A DNA stretch of 64,000 nucleotides from Gordius sp. MW1 (taxonomy: Eukaryota > Nematomorpha > Gordioida > Gordea > Gordiidae). Shown one piece after another: positions 48,836 to 60,739 of the stretch (within the stretch, counting starts at the first letter, position 1; every line of letters starts with the position of its first letter). Made by a program: the position numbers and the translations under genes. The notes beneath the pieces are model-generated. The model was not told the DNA's origin and did no database searches. It was given only the letters and a program-made list of their open reading frames with translations. The stretch is taken from assembly GCA_964036665.1 (NCBI GenBank), contig OZ038526.1, positions 34,286,001 to 34,350,000 on the forward strand, read 5' to 3'.

Positions 48836-49063
48836 TTGTTTGAATACCCGTCAAAGTAGCAAAATGATGAGTAGCAGAAAAATATTTTTTTTAGATAATA
48901 AAGATATTAGAATTAAACTCAAATGGGTAGGAAATTTCTGATGTATTCTTAAATATAACCCGAACCCTAACTAGGTTAAAACTTAAATTTTATGCTAAGT
49001 CCTGACCAATCTTGATGAATTCTGACCAATTGTTCTGCTACTTTGACCGAGTGCCAATTGTTT
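48836..49063. mobile_element. hAT-like MITE (GTCAAAGTAGCA ends)
   Basis: CCCGTCAAAGTAGCAAAA at the left and TTCTGCTACTTTGACCGAG at the right are inverted. AATTGTTT flanks both sides (about 48835-48842 and 49064-49071), an 8 bp duplication. Interior CCCGAACCCTAACTAGG. Non-coding. Confidence 0.7.
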
Positions 49064-49389
49064 ATATATTTAATTTGAATATGGTTTTATTAGTTTCGGT
49101 TACCTAAGCCTAACTAAGGCAATTTAAGTATGTCATTATATTTGTGAAGTGCGCTATTAGTTATTATTTTTAAAAATCTTTTACGTGGAAATGTTTGACG
49201 GATGATAATCCCAAATTCCCTGAAGGTGTGAGGAAAGAAGACATTTTAATCTTGTGATTAGTTAGTGACCTGTGACTAGATACGTACGTGTAAATTTCTT
49301 CGGCCCAAGACCGGCCCGAGCCCGACTTTTCAATTTTTATTTTGCCATAGCCCGGCCCGAGCTCGAAAGACTTTTTTTATGATAATTTT

Positions 49390-50480
49390 TTTTAAAACAT
49401 CTCCAATCAGCACTGTTTTAGATCAGCTGCCGCTTTTTTACACACAGATATTTTAAGCGTATATGAATTTACAATTAAAGATCTCCTTGAAAAAATTTTG
49501 AATCTACCTTTTGATAATACTAGCTGGCTGCAGGCCACCCTTCCAACCAAATTTGGGGGCTTAGGAATTAGGTCCCCAGTCACTATTCCATTGTGGCTTT
49601 TCTCTCGTCCTTTAAATCTGTGAAGGATCTTGTTTTTGAATTACCCTCTTTAACGGAATTGGCCATATTGTCTTGGCATGAGGACGTCATACCAGGAACC
49701 AGCCTTCCAGAGTCGGCCAAACAACGAGATTGGGATGCCAGTATAGTATCGCGCTCCGTCGCTTACCTAATTTCGAGTTGTGATACTGTGTAACATTTTA
49801 ATCTCAGGTCAATTACGGCCGACTCTGGTCACGAATGGCTTGAATGTATCCCAAGTAAACACTCAGGAATTTTGCTTTCAAATCGAAGTTACGTATGCAA
49901 TAGCTCTCCGCCTAGGTATTAAAGTTACCATAGGATATCCCTGCAATAATGAAATAGGTATCTGGGCTCATCACCCACTTCATTGCAAGTTAAACAAATA
50001 TCGTTTTATCCGACATCCAACGATAAACTTTTTAATTCAATCGGCTTTAAAAAAGGCCGGCACTCCTTCTATCCTTGAACCATCCGATCCTTCTTTAGAA
50101 AGTAGAATGCGTCCCGACGGAGCTTCTATGATCCCCTGGGAGGATGGTAAGTTCCTAGCATGGGACTTTACCTGCATCGATATCTTTGCGCCAACTAATA
50201 ATAATTATAACCCACTTTCTTGTGCCGAAGATAGTAAAACACTCAAATACCGAGCCATTGCTCATTCTAAGATTTTTATTCCAATAGTAGCTTCCTGTTC
50301 GGCTACTTTTGGCAAAAAAGCATTAGCTTTTTTTAAATCGATCGGAAAAAGATCCCCCAAAGGTAAATATTCACCCAGCTTTATTTTACGTTAAAAATCG
50401 GCATTTTGATAGCTAAATATAATTACAAATCTTTATCTGAAACATGGCCCGTGTTGGCTATTGACAAATGTGATGAATAA
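49390..50480 (+). pseudogene. 3' part of an RT element with nuclease-like C-terminus (copy 1)
   Basis: Homologous to 62740-63822. Frames in order: LPFDNTSWLQATLPTKFGG, then RDWDASIVSRSVAYL (49593-49793), then a 204-codon frame (49780-50394) with HHPLHCKLNKYRF (the tail of a Cys/His cluster) and RMRPDGASMIPWEDG, AWDFTCIDIFAP and IPIVASCSATFGKKA. The RPDG...W..G...WDFT pattern may be a diverged PD-(D/E)XK nuclease fold. The N-terminal Cys pair and RT are missing or broken. Function is inferred, not shown. Confidence 0.65.
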
Positions 50481-50559
50481 TTTTTTTTATTTATAATTTT
50501 ATTCTAAGCTCGTTTATTATATATTTTTTTATCGAATAAAACCATTTTAACATTAAATA

Positions 50560-50682
50560 AATTTATGAATAGATGTATGTGAGTATGGATCATACATACA
50601 TACATACATACATACATACATACATACATACATACATACATACATACATACATACTCATATACTCACATACATCTATTCATT
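50560..50682. repeat. (CATA)n microsatellite inside an inverted repeat
   Basis: About 16 CATA units (50590-50655) lie between ATGAATAGATGTATGTGAGTAT (left) and its reverse complement ATACTCACATACATCTATTCAT (right). The whole block can form a hairpin. Confidence 0.9.
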
Positions 50683-53600
50683 ATTACATTTCATCTGTAT
50701 ATATGCTTATCTCTCCGAAGAGAGACGACTGTCGGACGATTTCAGGATATTGGACTCCAACATTAGATGGCTGGACAATTCGAGTTGTATTAAAAGCAAA
50801 AATATTGAGAAGTATTTTTGTTTGTGATGGTCGTTTGCGTTTCTTGGGAATACAATTACCCATAGTTAAAATCTAGAAAAATAAATTTTTATATAAAAAA
50901 CATATAGATTTTAATATCTATGATGATTTATATTTAATATAAATTACTTGTTCAATTGATAATTAATAGAATTTGTTGGTATTTAATAATACAACTATCA
51001 TTTTATATTACTGAAAATTTTAGCGAAAATACTGAGCATTATTAATTTGAGCATTTTAAAGTTAAATTAGTGAGCGATTTTGAATTTTTACCTAGGCTCT
51101 TTAATAAAATACTGAGCGCATTTTACTGAGCATTTTTTAATTTATTACTGTGCATTTAAATAACTAAATAAAATTAAGTGAAAATTAAACGAAGCTTAAG
51201 GTAATTATGTTGGGTTGAGAACCTAAAGCAAATTATTTAAGTTAAAATGAATTGAGTTTAGGTGGTCAACCAGCCCAAAAATTACAATGTTAACAGAACT
51301 AATTTTCACTGTACATAGCCGTGGTCAGACAAAAATGTTAGCATGGTTAGAATTTATTTTTGGGCTATTATTCAGCTATATGCTTAGTTATCCGTAAAAA
51401 AGCAAGTTGGACAAGCTACGAAAAAAATCAGTTGAATTTAAAAAATCTATCAATTTTAACATATTGGTGTCACCAATATTAAAAACAGCTGTCATATTTT
51501 ATTCTTAGTCAATTATTTAGCCAGATTGGCAGTTCTCTATTATAATGCAACAAGTCGAACAAGTTTTAAAAACCATAAGTTGAGATTAGCATAGGCAGTC
51601 AGTTGAGGCCCAGAAATAAAAATAATTTTGGGTTTGGGCTCGCGCTGGTGTTCGAAAACTAAAAGCAATCAAACGGCTTATATATTTTTTATTCGGAGAC
51701 AAAAAAATTTTTAGAATTGTAAGTTTTCATTATAATATTAAGATGGACAGGAGAGGAGCAGGTAAGGACAAGACAGGCAGAAATTTAGAAATATTCGTAG
51801 TTTAGATTAGTTACGATAATAATAATCAATTGAGTCCCAATTTATTATTTTTTTGTCGGGGGACAAACATTTAGTCAGATTTGTAGTTCTTCATTATCAT
51901 TACAAACCAAGTTGAGCATCCTTCAAAAAGAATTATTTACATGTACAAAATAAACAATGGCCTCGGGGCGGTGTCAGACAAATGAAATGCAAACAGCGAC
52001 CATTTTATATTTTTGAGGCATTTTTTTAGCCAGAATTCATAGTTTTCCAATTAGTCCCAAAGGTGAGTGATTGAATATTTTGTGAAACGTTGATCTTTTT
52101 TATACTAACTTCTATCGGGAAGGGTCAAGCATAATAATTTATAATAATAAAAATGATGTTACGTCTTATAAGACATTATCAGATTTATAACAACAAATTA
52201 GAATGAACGTGCTAAAGGTATAGCAAAAGCAATATTACAATCTTCGCTATAAATGCATATAGTTTTCAGAGTTTAAAGTACATTCGATTTTTATATAAAA
52301 AAGTTGGGCTTACATTTTTTTGTGGAATGTGAACAAACTTTTTTCGCAATAATTATTATTATAAGCTATGAATGCTCAACAATGCTAAAATTGCAAGATT
52401 TTATAAATACGTACATAGTACGTCACTAGCTTTTAATCTTTAAGCTGCTTTAAAAATTGGTTTTCTAAACGTTGCAAATTTGCGTCACTAGCTCGTAAAT
52501 CTTCATACTTCTAATAAAATTAGTTATAAAATGAGTTTTTTTGTAAGTTGTATTTCGTGGCAAACCCTAACTTTCCATGATGTTCCAGTTTTTTTTACCT
52601 CAAAACAATTATTCCCAATCTTTCATTCTAGCTTAACAGTAGCCTTTAACATCATATCAAGTGTTAATAACACTCTTTTTAAACAGAACATAAAACAAAA
52701 AATATTTATAGTTTATCAGCAATCTGAATTGTATACACCCATTTTAATCTTAATAACTTTTTTATTGATAAAACTTAAAACGTGATCTAGAAGTTAAAAG
52801 ACGAAGTGTTATAAAATATAAAAACGAATAATAGAAAATTCGTTATAAATATTATAACTAAAAAGCATCAGTAGTATCTTCCACAAGAAGCGGCCAACTA
52901 TCGGCGAGCGATTTAAATTAAACTTTAAGATAAGAGTACCAATTTTTGTATCAACAAAAGCTTATCGATAGTTTTCGAACCGGGCAGCGCCTGCCCATTT
53001 CTCTAAATAAGTAAATTGCCCGGGCCCCAAAGCGACTAAAAGAGGAGGGCATGGTGTCTGGCCATGTTGCGGTCCTCTGCGTTTTATAATCTTGCTAATA
53101 CCAATTTTTATTAGCACTTACAATAATCTGCTTTTTATATTAATTCTAACTTTCCATAATTGCGCCACTGATGGGTGACTTAAATATTCCACATCCACAA
53201 CATTTAAAATGAGAATAATATAAAATATTGTTTGAAATATTTAAAATTAAAGTTAAAAGCAAAATTTGTTTCATTAAGAAGATTCTAAATTTTGGAACCA
53301 AAAAACAGGGAAATGTCATATAAACTTAGTAAGCATATCTTATTTTAATGTTCTAAGAATAGATATTAACCTTAATATAAAGCAGTATTATGAGCTTTTA
53401 AAACTTATTCTATTTACAGTAAGTTAGTTACAGAAATGTTTCCATCTTTTTACTATAAAAAATCCTATTAAAATGGCCAAATGGGAGACTTGACTTTTTT
53501 GGATAATATTTCACTTTAAGACTCTCTAACAACAGAGAGATCTGCTTGTTTGGCGGCGGATCGAGTTGCGCATATTATATTAAATCCAGGCCAAGCGGAT

Positions 53601-53879
53601 TGGCAGTAGGGGAGACATTACGGGAATTTCCTTTTCGAACATGGTAAAAAAATCCTTGTGGTGTATGTATGATTTCCTCATTAAATACCAATTTATCAAC
53701 AACCTATTATTAAGACCAAAAACAATCTCCAAAATACATCTTAGAAATCAAAACTGGATTTAGATATAAATTTAAGGTAAATTATCATATTTTGTAAATT
53801 AAATATATATCAAATCATGAAAATTTAAAAATTCGGTAAAATAAGTCATTGCCCTACCTGTCTAATACCTTTTATTTGG
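50683..53879. other. Long non-coding stretch within the LTR-bounded span
   Basis: No gene recognised. At about 51330-52060 three loosely similar blocks recur (TTTAGCCAGATTGGCAGTTCTC, TTTAGTCAGATTTGTAGTTC, TTTAGCCAGAATTCATAGTT), suggesting a decayed tandem or dispersed repeat. The 84-codon ORF at 52531-52785 shows no family features. Confidence 0.4.
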
Positions 53880-54141
53880 GTTGATAAGGTCAATGACATT
53901 ATATATGTTTGATAGATTTTTAATAACCCCTAATTAGAATCGAAATAATGTTAGCTAATTTAAAAAGTTCTAAAATCTTTTCAAAGATAGATCTTAGGAA
54001 GGCTTACTTTTCAGTTACGTGTAGACGATAAGACATCTAGTATTTTAACAATAGACACCGATAGAGGTGTGGTACGGAGTTCCTGCAGCAGCTTTACCTT
54101 GGCCCTAAATGGGAGGTGCAGGAAAAGGTAAAAGGGGAAGG
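53880..54141 (+). pseudogene. Truncated Ty3-like RT and polypurine tract (copy 2)
   Basis: FSKIDLRKAYF, then DDKTSSILTIDTDRGVV in a shifted frame: the start of a Ty3/gypsy RT domain. It ends at GGAAAAGGTAAAAGGGGAAGG, a polypurine tract directly before the 3' LTR. RT palm, RNase H and integrase are absent, with the same junction as copy 1 at 46955-47210. Confidence 0.75.
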
Positions 54142-54857
54142 TGTTGTAGGTGTGAAATTATTTGCATAAAAGATATACCAATGGTTCTGTTGTAGGTATG
54201 ATTTAGTTAATGTTTACAAACTAATGAAGGCGCTTACGCAAATGAGATAGCGTGCTAACTAAAATTAGAAGTAAACGAATATGCTAATGGCAGTCTCAAG
54301 TTAGTGGAGACGTGCAATATATCCAACTGTCTGGAAGCATTCTCCATTCAAATGAGAGGCGCTTCGACAGGGTTTTAAATAGCGAGATGTTGACCACGAA
54401 AGATCAGTTATTTTTATTCAGTTATTTTATTTAGTTACTTTGTTTAGTTATTTTTTAGTCCTGCAGGAGGAAGTTGTTAGTTTTTTAATCAGGACAAGTT
54501 TAGTCCTGCGGGTGGATAGATGTTTAGTTCTCATTGTAGACAAGTGGTTCCAGCGGCAATGATCCAACAAGAGCCAGACCAGATACCTGGCCTTTTCCCT
54601 TACTACGATTATCAACCACAAGCTTAACATCCCGCAATTAAATACCTCCGATTACACTTAGTTGACACTCATCCTACCGAACCGATTCCACGACGATCTC
54701 TCAAGGACATCATCCTAACGCTTACATATTCACTTACATTTATTGATTGACTGGAAAAACATTATTCAATTAATTGATCGTGATTTGTCGTTATTACACT
54801 TGTTGTACTTATTGATTGGCTGGAAATAAAGATTACGAGTTGCTTGACATATTAATT
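54142..54857 (+). mobile_element. 3' LTR of the Ty3-like retrotransposon
   Basis: Partner of 44680-45396, with the same start (TGTTGTAGGTGTGAAATTAT) and end (TTGACATATTAATT). Differences are scattered single bases plus one short indel. It is preceded by a polypurine tract, as required for a 3' LTR. ORFs on the - strand inside both LTRs (44986-45171, 54448-54630) are chance frames. Confidence 0.85.
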
Positions 54858-54954
54858 ACCAAAAAACGAAGCTTCATCAATGAAATTGATGGAATTGCAT
54901 TATATTTCAAGGTATATCGTAGATTAGATTAAATGCAATCATATAAAAGTTTGG

Positions 54955-55165
54955 TTACTTTTTAATTGCTGTGCAATTTATGGGCTCGTTTTTCGTTGTC
55001 CTGTCCGTCCTGTCTAACTTTATAATTGTTATGGAAATAGACGGCTTTTAATGGGTGCTTCTCTATAAGAATTTTAATCTGCTTTCGCATATAAACTAGC
55101 TAATGACCGATGGTTGGTTTTAATTTTTTCGACCCCCCCCCCGAGCCCAAATTCCATTTTTGTTT
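54955..55165 (-). repeat. Interspersed repeat with GGGCTCG ends, copy 2
   Basis: Inverted relative of 27870-28112: GCAATTTATGGGCTCG at the left and CGAGCCCAAATTCC at the right, with GTTGTCCTGTCCGTCCTGTCTAAC inside. Confidence 0.6.
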
Positions 55166-56924
55166 TTTGTGCCAGAATGATTACATTTATATGTAAATTT
55201 CTTTTGGCACCTTGTCATTTTTCTGTTTTCTATTTTAATTAAAGCTAATGCATATATTGTGAAGCAAATTAAGAACTTAATTCCTCAATGCTTTTCTCCC
55301 CTATAGTGACCACTACCCTTACAACAATAGGTCCTAAAACCCAAGCCCTTCTGAAAGAATTGGGACGCCGTATAGCTGCCAATACCCTTGACAATAGGGA
55401 CTTTTTTCGTTGAACAGAAAAACGGAATCATTATTTGTCATTCCAACGCTATCGCAATTTTCGAATGTTTACCTTGCATATAATTTTTATAGTTTCATTT
55501 AAAAAAAAAATTTGAAGTGAATTATTTTACTGTTTTAAACCTTATTTGGATTAATTGGGTTTTACGTGATTAAAATAAATATGTATTATTTATTGGGAAC
55601 TATTGTAATTGAATAATAAATATTAACCTCAACTTGCGCCAGCCCCCTTCCTCAACTTGACTCAATAATAAGGATTCAGTGGCTAGCTAGCATTCTTCCC
55701 TTGGGGGGCATTTTGAATTTTAAACCAGTAGGGAGGGGTCAATGACAATTAAAAAAAAATTACATAGAAATTTGCATAACTTAATAATCAGCTTTCCTTT
55801 GTGTTATTTTAAATTCACTTGAACTCGTACCTTTGTAAGTCGATATCAATATTATGTTCCCATAGTTTATATCATCCCTCTTTAGTTTACCTTCGACTTA
55901 CAAATAAGCATGCGAAATTAGACCTGCAAAGGGCCTCTTTGGGTCAATCAGCCCCCCGCCCCCGTTACAAATATATAAGCCCTGGGCTTTTATTGTGCAT
56001 CTTTAAATATTCGATCTCTTTATTGAATAAAGAATATAGATGTTAGAGATGATAAAATAATAATGTAAAACATTATTCTTATCTAAATATTCAATTAACC
56101 TAATCCAAAGTCTATAGATTTTTAAAGGGTATAATTAGAGTGGACCACGTCTTTATATAGTTGTGAATTGGCACTCATCAGTTTAAAATGCGCATTGAAG
56201 TATTAATGAATGAATGAATAACGAGAAAATATAATTTTATTTTCATTGTTTAGTAAATATTTAATAATTGCAATTTAATTTAAAACATCACAAAAACACA
56301 CCTTTGTTATTACCTACTTTATAATATACAAGAAAATCTACATGATTTTGTAACGGACTTGGCGAGCCTTCCTTATATCTATGCGGTATCCGAGCCTGCT
56401 AGGTTGCATTATGGCCCGTCCCCGGCCCGTTTATCTTTAAAGCAAATGCTTGCGGGTTGCAGGTCTCTAAGCGACATTACCCGCAATAAATATAATTTAT
56501 TTATTATGAAGAATGCATATAGTTAAATAACAACGATACTATGTAATTAAAAAGATATTAAGGCGCCATAAAATTACATGGCATATAGTGAGATTGAACA
56601 AATTAATTAAAGTATAAAATAAAACGGGTCTATTGACAAGAAATGTTTATTTTTGCATAATGATACCATTGATAAAACTATATACCGACTGTCTTTTTTA
56701 CAATTTTGTATTACCACAATTCCATATACCATACATACTTGATATAAGCTGTTGTTTTGAGCTTTAAGAAGAGTTAAGTTTAAATTTCCAGCCTTTTTTC
56801 ATTGCTTATAAATAAAAAGCGGAAATTTAAAACAGATTAGTTACTTAGCTCAATTAAGATTTACATATATAAAAACTAATGAAAATAATTATTATTAATT
56901 AAATTACTAGATTTTAAATAATGA
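55166..56924. other. Non-coding
   Basis: No gene recognised. GGCCCGTCCCCGGCCCG and TGCGGGTTGCAGGTCTCTAAG at 56410-56470 belong to the GGGCC-ended hAT family. Confidence 0.4.
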
Positions 56925-57175
56925 ATTAGGGCCCAAAGGGGTTAGGATTTTGCTCCTGGGGAGGGGCAGCCCCCCCCCTAAGGCTCCCCCCTAGCTACGC
57001 CACTGCTTACTTGGGACAGCACCATGGTAAACATCGTCACTCATGGGCGTAGCCAGGTTTTGGATTGGGGGAAGGCGAAACGTTTAAAGTTCAATTAGGG
57101 GAGGGGAGAGCAAAATCTAAATTTTTTATATTTTTTGGGATTTTTGCATTGAGGGAGGGGGAGATCTCGGCTTTA
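56925..57175. mobile_element. Two partial GGCGTAGCC-family MITEs
   Basis: The right end of one copy lies at about 56925-57005 (GGGGCAGCCCCCCCCC...TAGCTACGCCACTG). The left end of another starts at 57042 (CATGGGCGTAGCCAGGTTTTGG) and fades by about 57175. Neither is complete. Confidence 0.6.
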
Positions 57176-57439
57176 AAATATTTAAATTGACCATCATAAT
57201 CTTAACACAATTGATTTTAGTTGTAAATTTTTATTTTGTGAAAATGTTAAATGTAGAATAATATAAATGAAACATTTAATATTGAACAAATAACTAAGTA
57301 GAGTAAATATTAAATTATTTTAAAAATTTCCGTTTATTCAATAAAATATGAGTAACCCGTAGGTAGTGTTGTGACGGGCGCGCTAGATAGCGCGTTCTAG
57401 GGTGTGCTGAGGGCGTATTGTAGTCTTATGAAAAAGAGC

Positions 57440-57492
57440 CACACCCACACTGTTAGTCTCCTTTTCTGGTGAATACATTCAGTGTGGGTGTG
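57440..57492. repeat. Perfect 13 bp hairpin
   Basis: CACACCCACACTG at 57440-57452 pairs with CAGTGTGGGTGTG at 57480-57492 across a 27 nt loop. It sits in a locally GC-rich stretch (57370-57530) and has no assigned role. Confidence 0.75.
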
Positions 57493-59616
57493 TTGAATAC
57501 CGATGTGGTACGACAGAAGCAAGCCATGTTTTTTAAGAGCTGTCAATCAATCATTTTGACTGACATATTTTTTACTAAAGGTCCATTTTCGCTATTTTTA
57601 CGTGTTATGTTTATCGTTTATAATAAATTAAGTTTAGACTAGCATATTATTTACTATTTTGGTTTGTAAATTTTGATAAAGCTGGAACTAATTTAGGTTG
57701 GTTTCTCAAGTAAAATATTATTTATTTTTATAAATTTTGATAAAACTGGAATCTACTTTAGGTTGGTTTCTCCCCCCTTCCCCATAAAAATTAATATTTT
57801 TTAAATAGACTAATCATTATAAGTTTTATTCAAAATTATGCTAAAAGACAATCATTAATGTATTCAAAATGGTTGGCATAATGCGTAATGTAAATACCAA
57901 ATTTTGAAGTATTATATAAACGTGGGGAATATAAGGCCCAACATTTTAGTTCAAGATTATATACATAAATTGTAACATCAAAAATGGTCGCCATGTCGAT
58001 TTCCGATGACCATGTTCCAAAAATTTGTTTGTTGGTACCAACAAAATGATCGAATACATTACGATATGGATAAACGAATGGCAACAAAAATGTAGTGTCA
58101 ATAAAATTTAAACGATGAAAAACAAATTGTCGAATCACAAAATGGTGATCTTGATCCTTGTAAATTGCCTGACTTACGTACCGATAAAAACAATTCCATC
58201 AGGATTAATGTTTTTTATATCAAATGGCGGACATAATCTTTTAGAAATCAGTGTAGATTCTGACATTTTTTTGAGAACTCCAATCCTTAAAGAAATTAAT
58301 TAGTATATACAAAAGTTAATTTAATCATACATTTTAATTTGAGAGCACTGCCATTTGTAATCTCCAGGTGTAAAAAACAATTCGCTTTGAACTTGATGGG
58401 TAAGAACAATAGAATCTTCAAATATTAGCAAATTTAAAATTATGAAATACCGTCATCCTTAATATGTTCTTGCGACAAAGACTTTGGATTAAGGCTCATA
58501 ATATCAATGTCTTGACCTAGAGTGCTAGTAAAGTTATTTACTATTTTTATACTTGTATCATCAATGCCTGAAAGTGCTTTATTATCACTGATATCAGGGG
58601 GGCACTGATCGTCATCTGTATCAATATTTTCATCTGCTACAATAAATATAATTATTTAATTAATATTTTTGTCCTGTTATTCGATTTTTATTACTATTCG
58701 TGCCATTATCTTCATCTAATTTGGCCTCGTACTCATTAATAATAGGGTTTATGTGTATGCCGCTATCTGTCATGTCTCCACACATATTAACAACGTCTCC
58801 TGTTGAAAAATTGGTATTAGTACGAAAATTATAGTACCTATGGAATCCTCATTATTTCTCAGCAAGATTTTCTGGGGAAGTTTATTAAATTTATCTTTTA
58901 ATAATATAAAATTAGAGAAAAGGTAATTATATACCTCTTTCGTAATTTTTTCAGGTTACCCCCGTAACACTTTTTCTTTAAGACTTTCCCATCCAAGGTT
59001 TTTAAAGTATAGGTTCCTTGGAAATTTACAATTAAACATAAAAAGTCACCTTTAAATCCTTCATCGGCTATTCTATATGGCCCAATCCAGCTTGACGTGT
59101 GGCCCGTTTCATATTAAATGCCAACACTATATCATCCTTTTGAAATAAGTAGGCCTTTTTATGTCTTCTAGCATACTCATCTTTTTGCCTCTCTTGAGCT
59201 TGGATAATGTTTTTTATGGCACATGTGTTTATTGCCTCAACCCTAGATTTAAGGGCCTGTTCATCCCATATATCGTCATCGGATTCATCAATGTGATTGC
59301 CACCGTCCTCTGCGCTAGTAGCAAACGGAACATTAGGTTCACATTTATAAATTAGCATCCAAGGCGTGAACTTTGTAAATCTTTGTACGCTGGTTCGCAG
59401 AGCGTACAACACTCCAGGAAGTGCCACATCCCATTTTATGTTTTCCCCATCAAGTGTCTTTGTCAGTGTAGGCACAACTTTTCTATTCGCCCTTTCCACA
59501 AGGCCATTTGCTTGGGGATGGTAGGCGGATGTTATGTTATGATGTATCTTTGTCAGCTTGAACAATTCGTCAGATAGGGAATTAACGAATTCCCTACCTT
59601 GATCCGATATAACCAC

Positions 59617-59659
59617 CTAATTATAAACTAAAAAATCATACTTTATAATTAATTACTTT
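59617..59659 (-). other. Tiny intron in the Ginger-like gene
   Basis: On the - strand the sequence between WGFPK and VVISDQG reads GTAATT...TAATTAG, about 43 nt, and removing it restores the integrase frame. A similar short intron of about 40 nt (GTTAAT...TATTTAG, about 59968-60005) joins IEEK to YWWP. LTR-retroelement integrases are not normally interrupted by spliceosomal introns; DNA transposon genes are. Confidence 0.65.
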
Positions 59660-60169
59660 AGGAAAGCCCCAGTTGCAAAACATTTCCCATAGTTTTGTGG
59701 CAGTTTCTTTCGCAGTGTGGGATGTCAAGGGTTTTGCATCAACCCATTTACTAAAATAATCCATTGCCACAAGCATGCAACAATGTCCCTGACTTGAGGT
59801 GGGCATGTTACATAAGTCAATTCCTATCTTGGCCCATGCACTTTTTGGGACCTTAATAGGGTGCAACACTGGGGTTGATTTATCTAGCTTTGTTGCCCCC
59901 TGTTGACATTGTCTTCAGGTTCGAACAAACACAGCCACATCTTTCCATAGTCTTGGCCACCAATACCTAAATACTTTATATAAATTATTTTATTATTAAC
60001 TTTTCTTCAATCCGTATCGAAGTTCTATTCATACCACAATGGGCACCTATGCTTTTCCCCACAATCGATTCGGAAGTTCCATTGTGGAACATATTTAAAA
60101 TTTCCCGTTTTTCGCCTTCGTCCACAATGACCCTCAAAAACTTTTCTATGATATAAACAAAGTTTTTGT

Positions 60170-60545
60170 AGATTTTAGTCATTTAAAATATTTTAGTTCT
60201 AATAATATAATAGAAGCTAATAATTTAAAAAGAAAATGCCTCTTAACTAATATAAACAAAGATTTTTTTTGATTTTTATTCATTTAAAATTTTTTAGTTC
60301 TAATAATATAATAGAAGCTATTAATTTAAAAAGAAAATGACGCTTAACTTTTCTATAATATAAACAAGGATTTTGTAGATTTTAGTCATTTTAAATATTT
60401 TAGTTTAGTTCTAATAATATAATGGAAGCTAATAATTTACAAAGAAAATGACGCTTAACCTTTCTATAATATAAACAAAGATTTTGTAGATTTTAGTCAT
60501 TTAAAATATTTTAGTTTTAATAATATAATAGAAGCTAAATTTAAA
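60170..60545. repeat. Tandem array, about 4 x 115 bp, in the Ginger-like intron
   Basis: Each unit contains TTTAGTCATTTAAAATATTT, then TAATATAATAGAAGCTAAT, AAAGAAAATG and TATAAACAAAGATTTTG. The array lies between the first two exons of the Ginger-like gene and includes sequence resembling its exon 2 edge. Confidence 0.85.
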
Positions 60546-60739
60546 AATAAAAAATTTGTTTTTTTACCTGTCACTTCAGAACCATGCCTTATGATTTTCT
60601 TATAATACAAACGATCATTCTCCAAATTGAATGATTTGGCTTTTTTCCTAAGATGAAAGCGATTGTTTTTGTCAAAACTTTCTGGAATATATCCGCTTTT
60701 TAAATATTCAATTATAGTTTGGAAATCGTATTTGGACAT

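Larger units (their letters stand above)
57836..60739 (-). pseudogene. Ginger-like transposon gene: integrase plus OTU protease
   Basis: Read on the - strand, in exons separated mostly by very short introns. The N-terminal exon 60739-about 60565 has FHLRKKAKSF and NDRLYYKK. The next, about 60150-60010, has VIVDEGEKREILNMFHNGT and a zinc-binding-like HCG. Then YWWPRLWKDVAVFVRT (about 59965) and a stop where the cluster's Cys are expected (about 59918). The integrase core follows (IDLCNMP, AMDYFSKWVDAKPL, then VISDQGREF, HPQANGLVERANRKV). A GPY/F-type end (WIGPYRIADEGF) comes after a frameshift near 59105. An acidic linker leads to an OTU-like domain at about 58200-57840 (GTWSSEIDMATIF, ITHYANHFEYI). 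The OTU Cys region has a one-base loss near 58197. This domain set fits Ginger DNA transposons. Three lesions suggest a dead copy. Confidence 0.7.
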
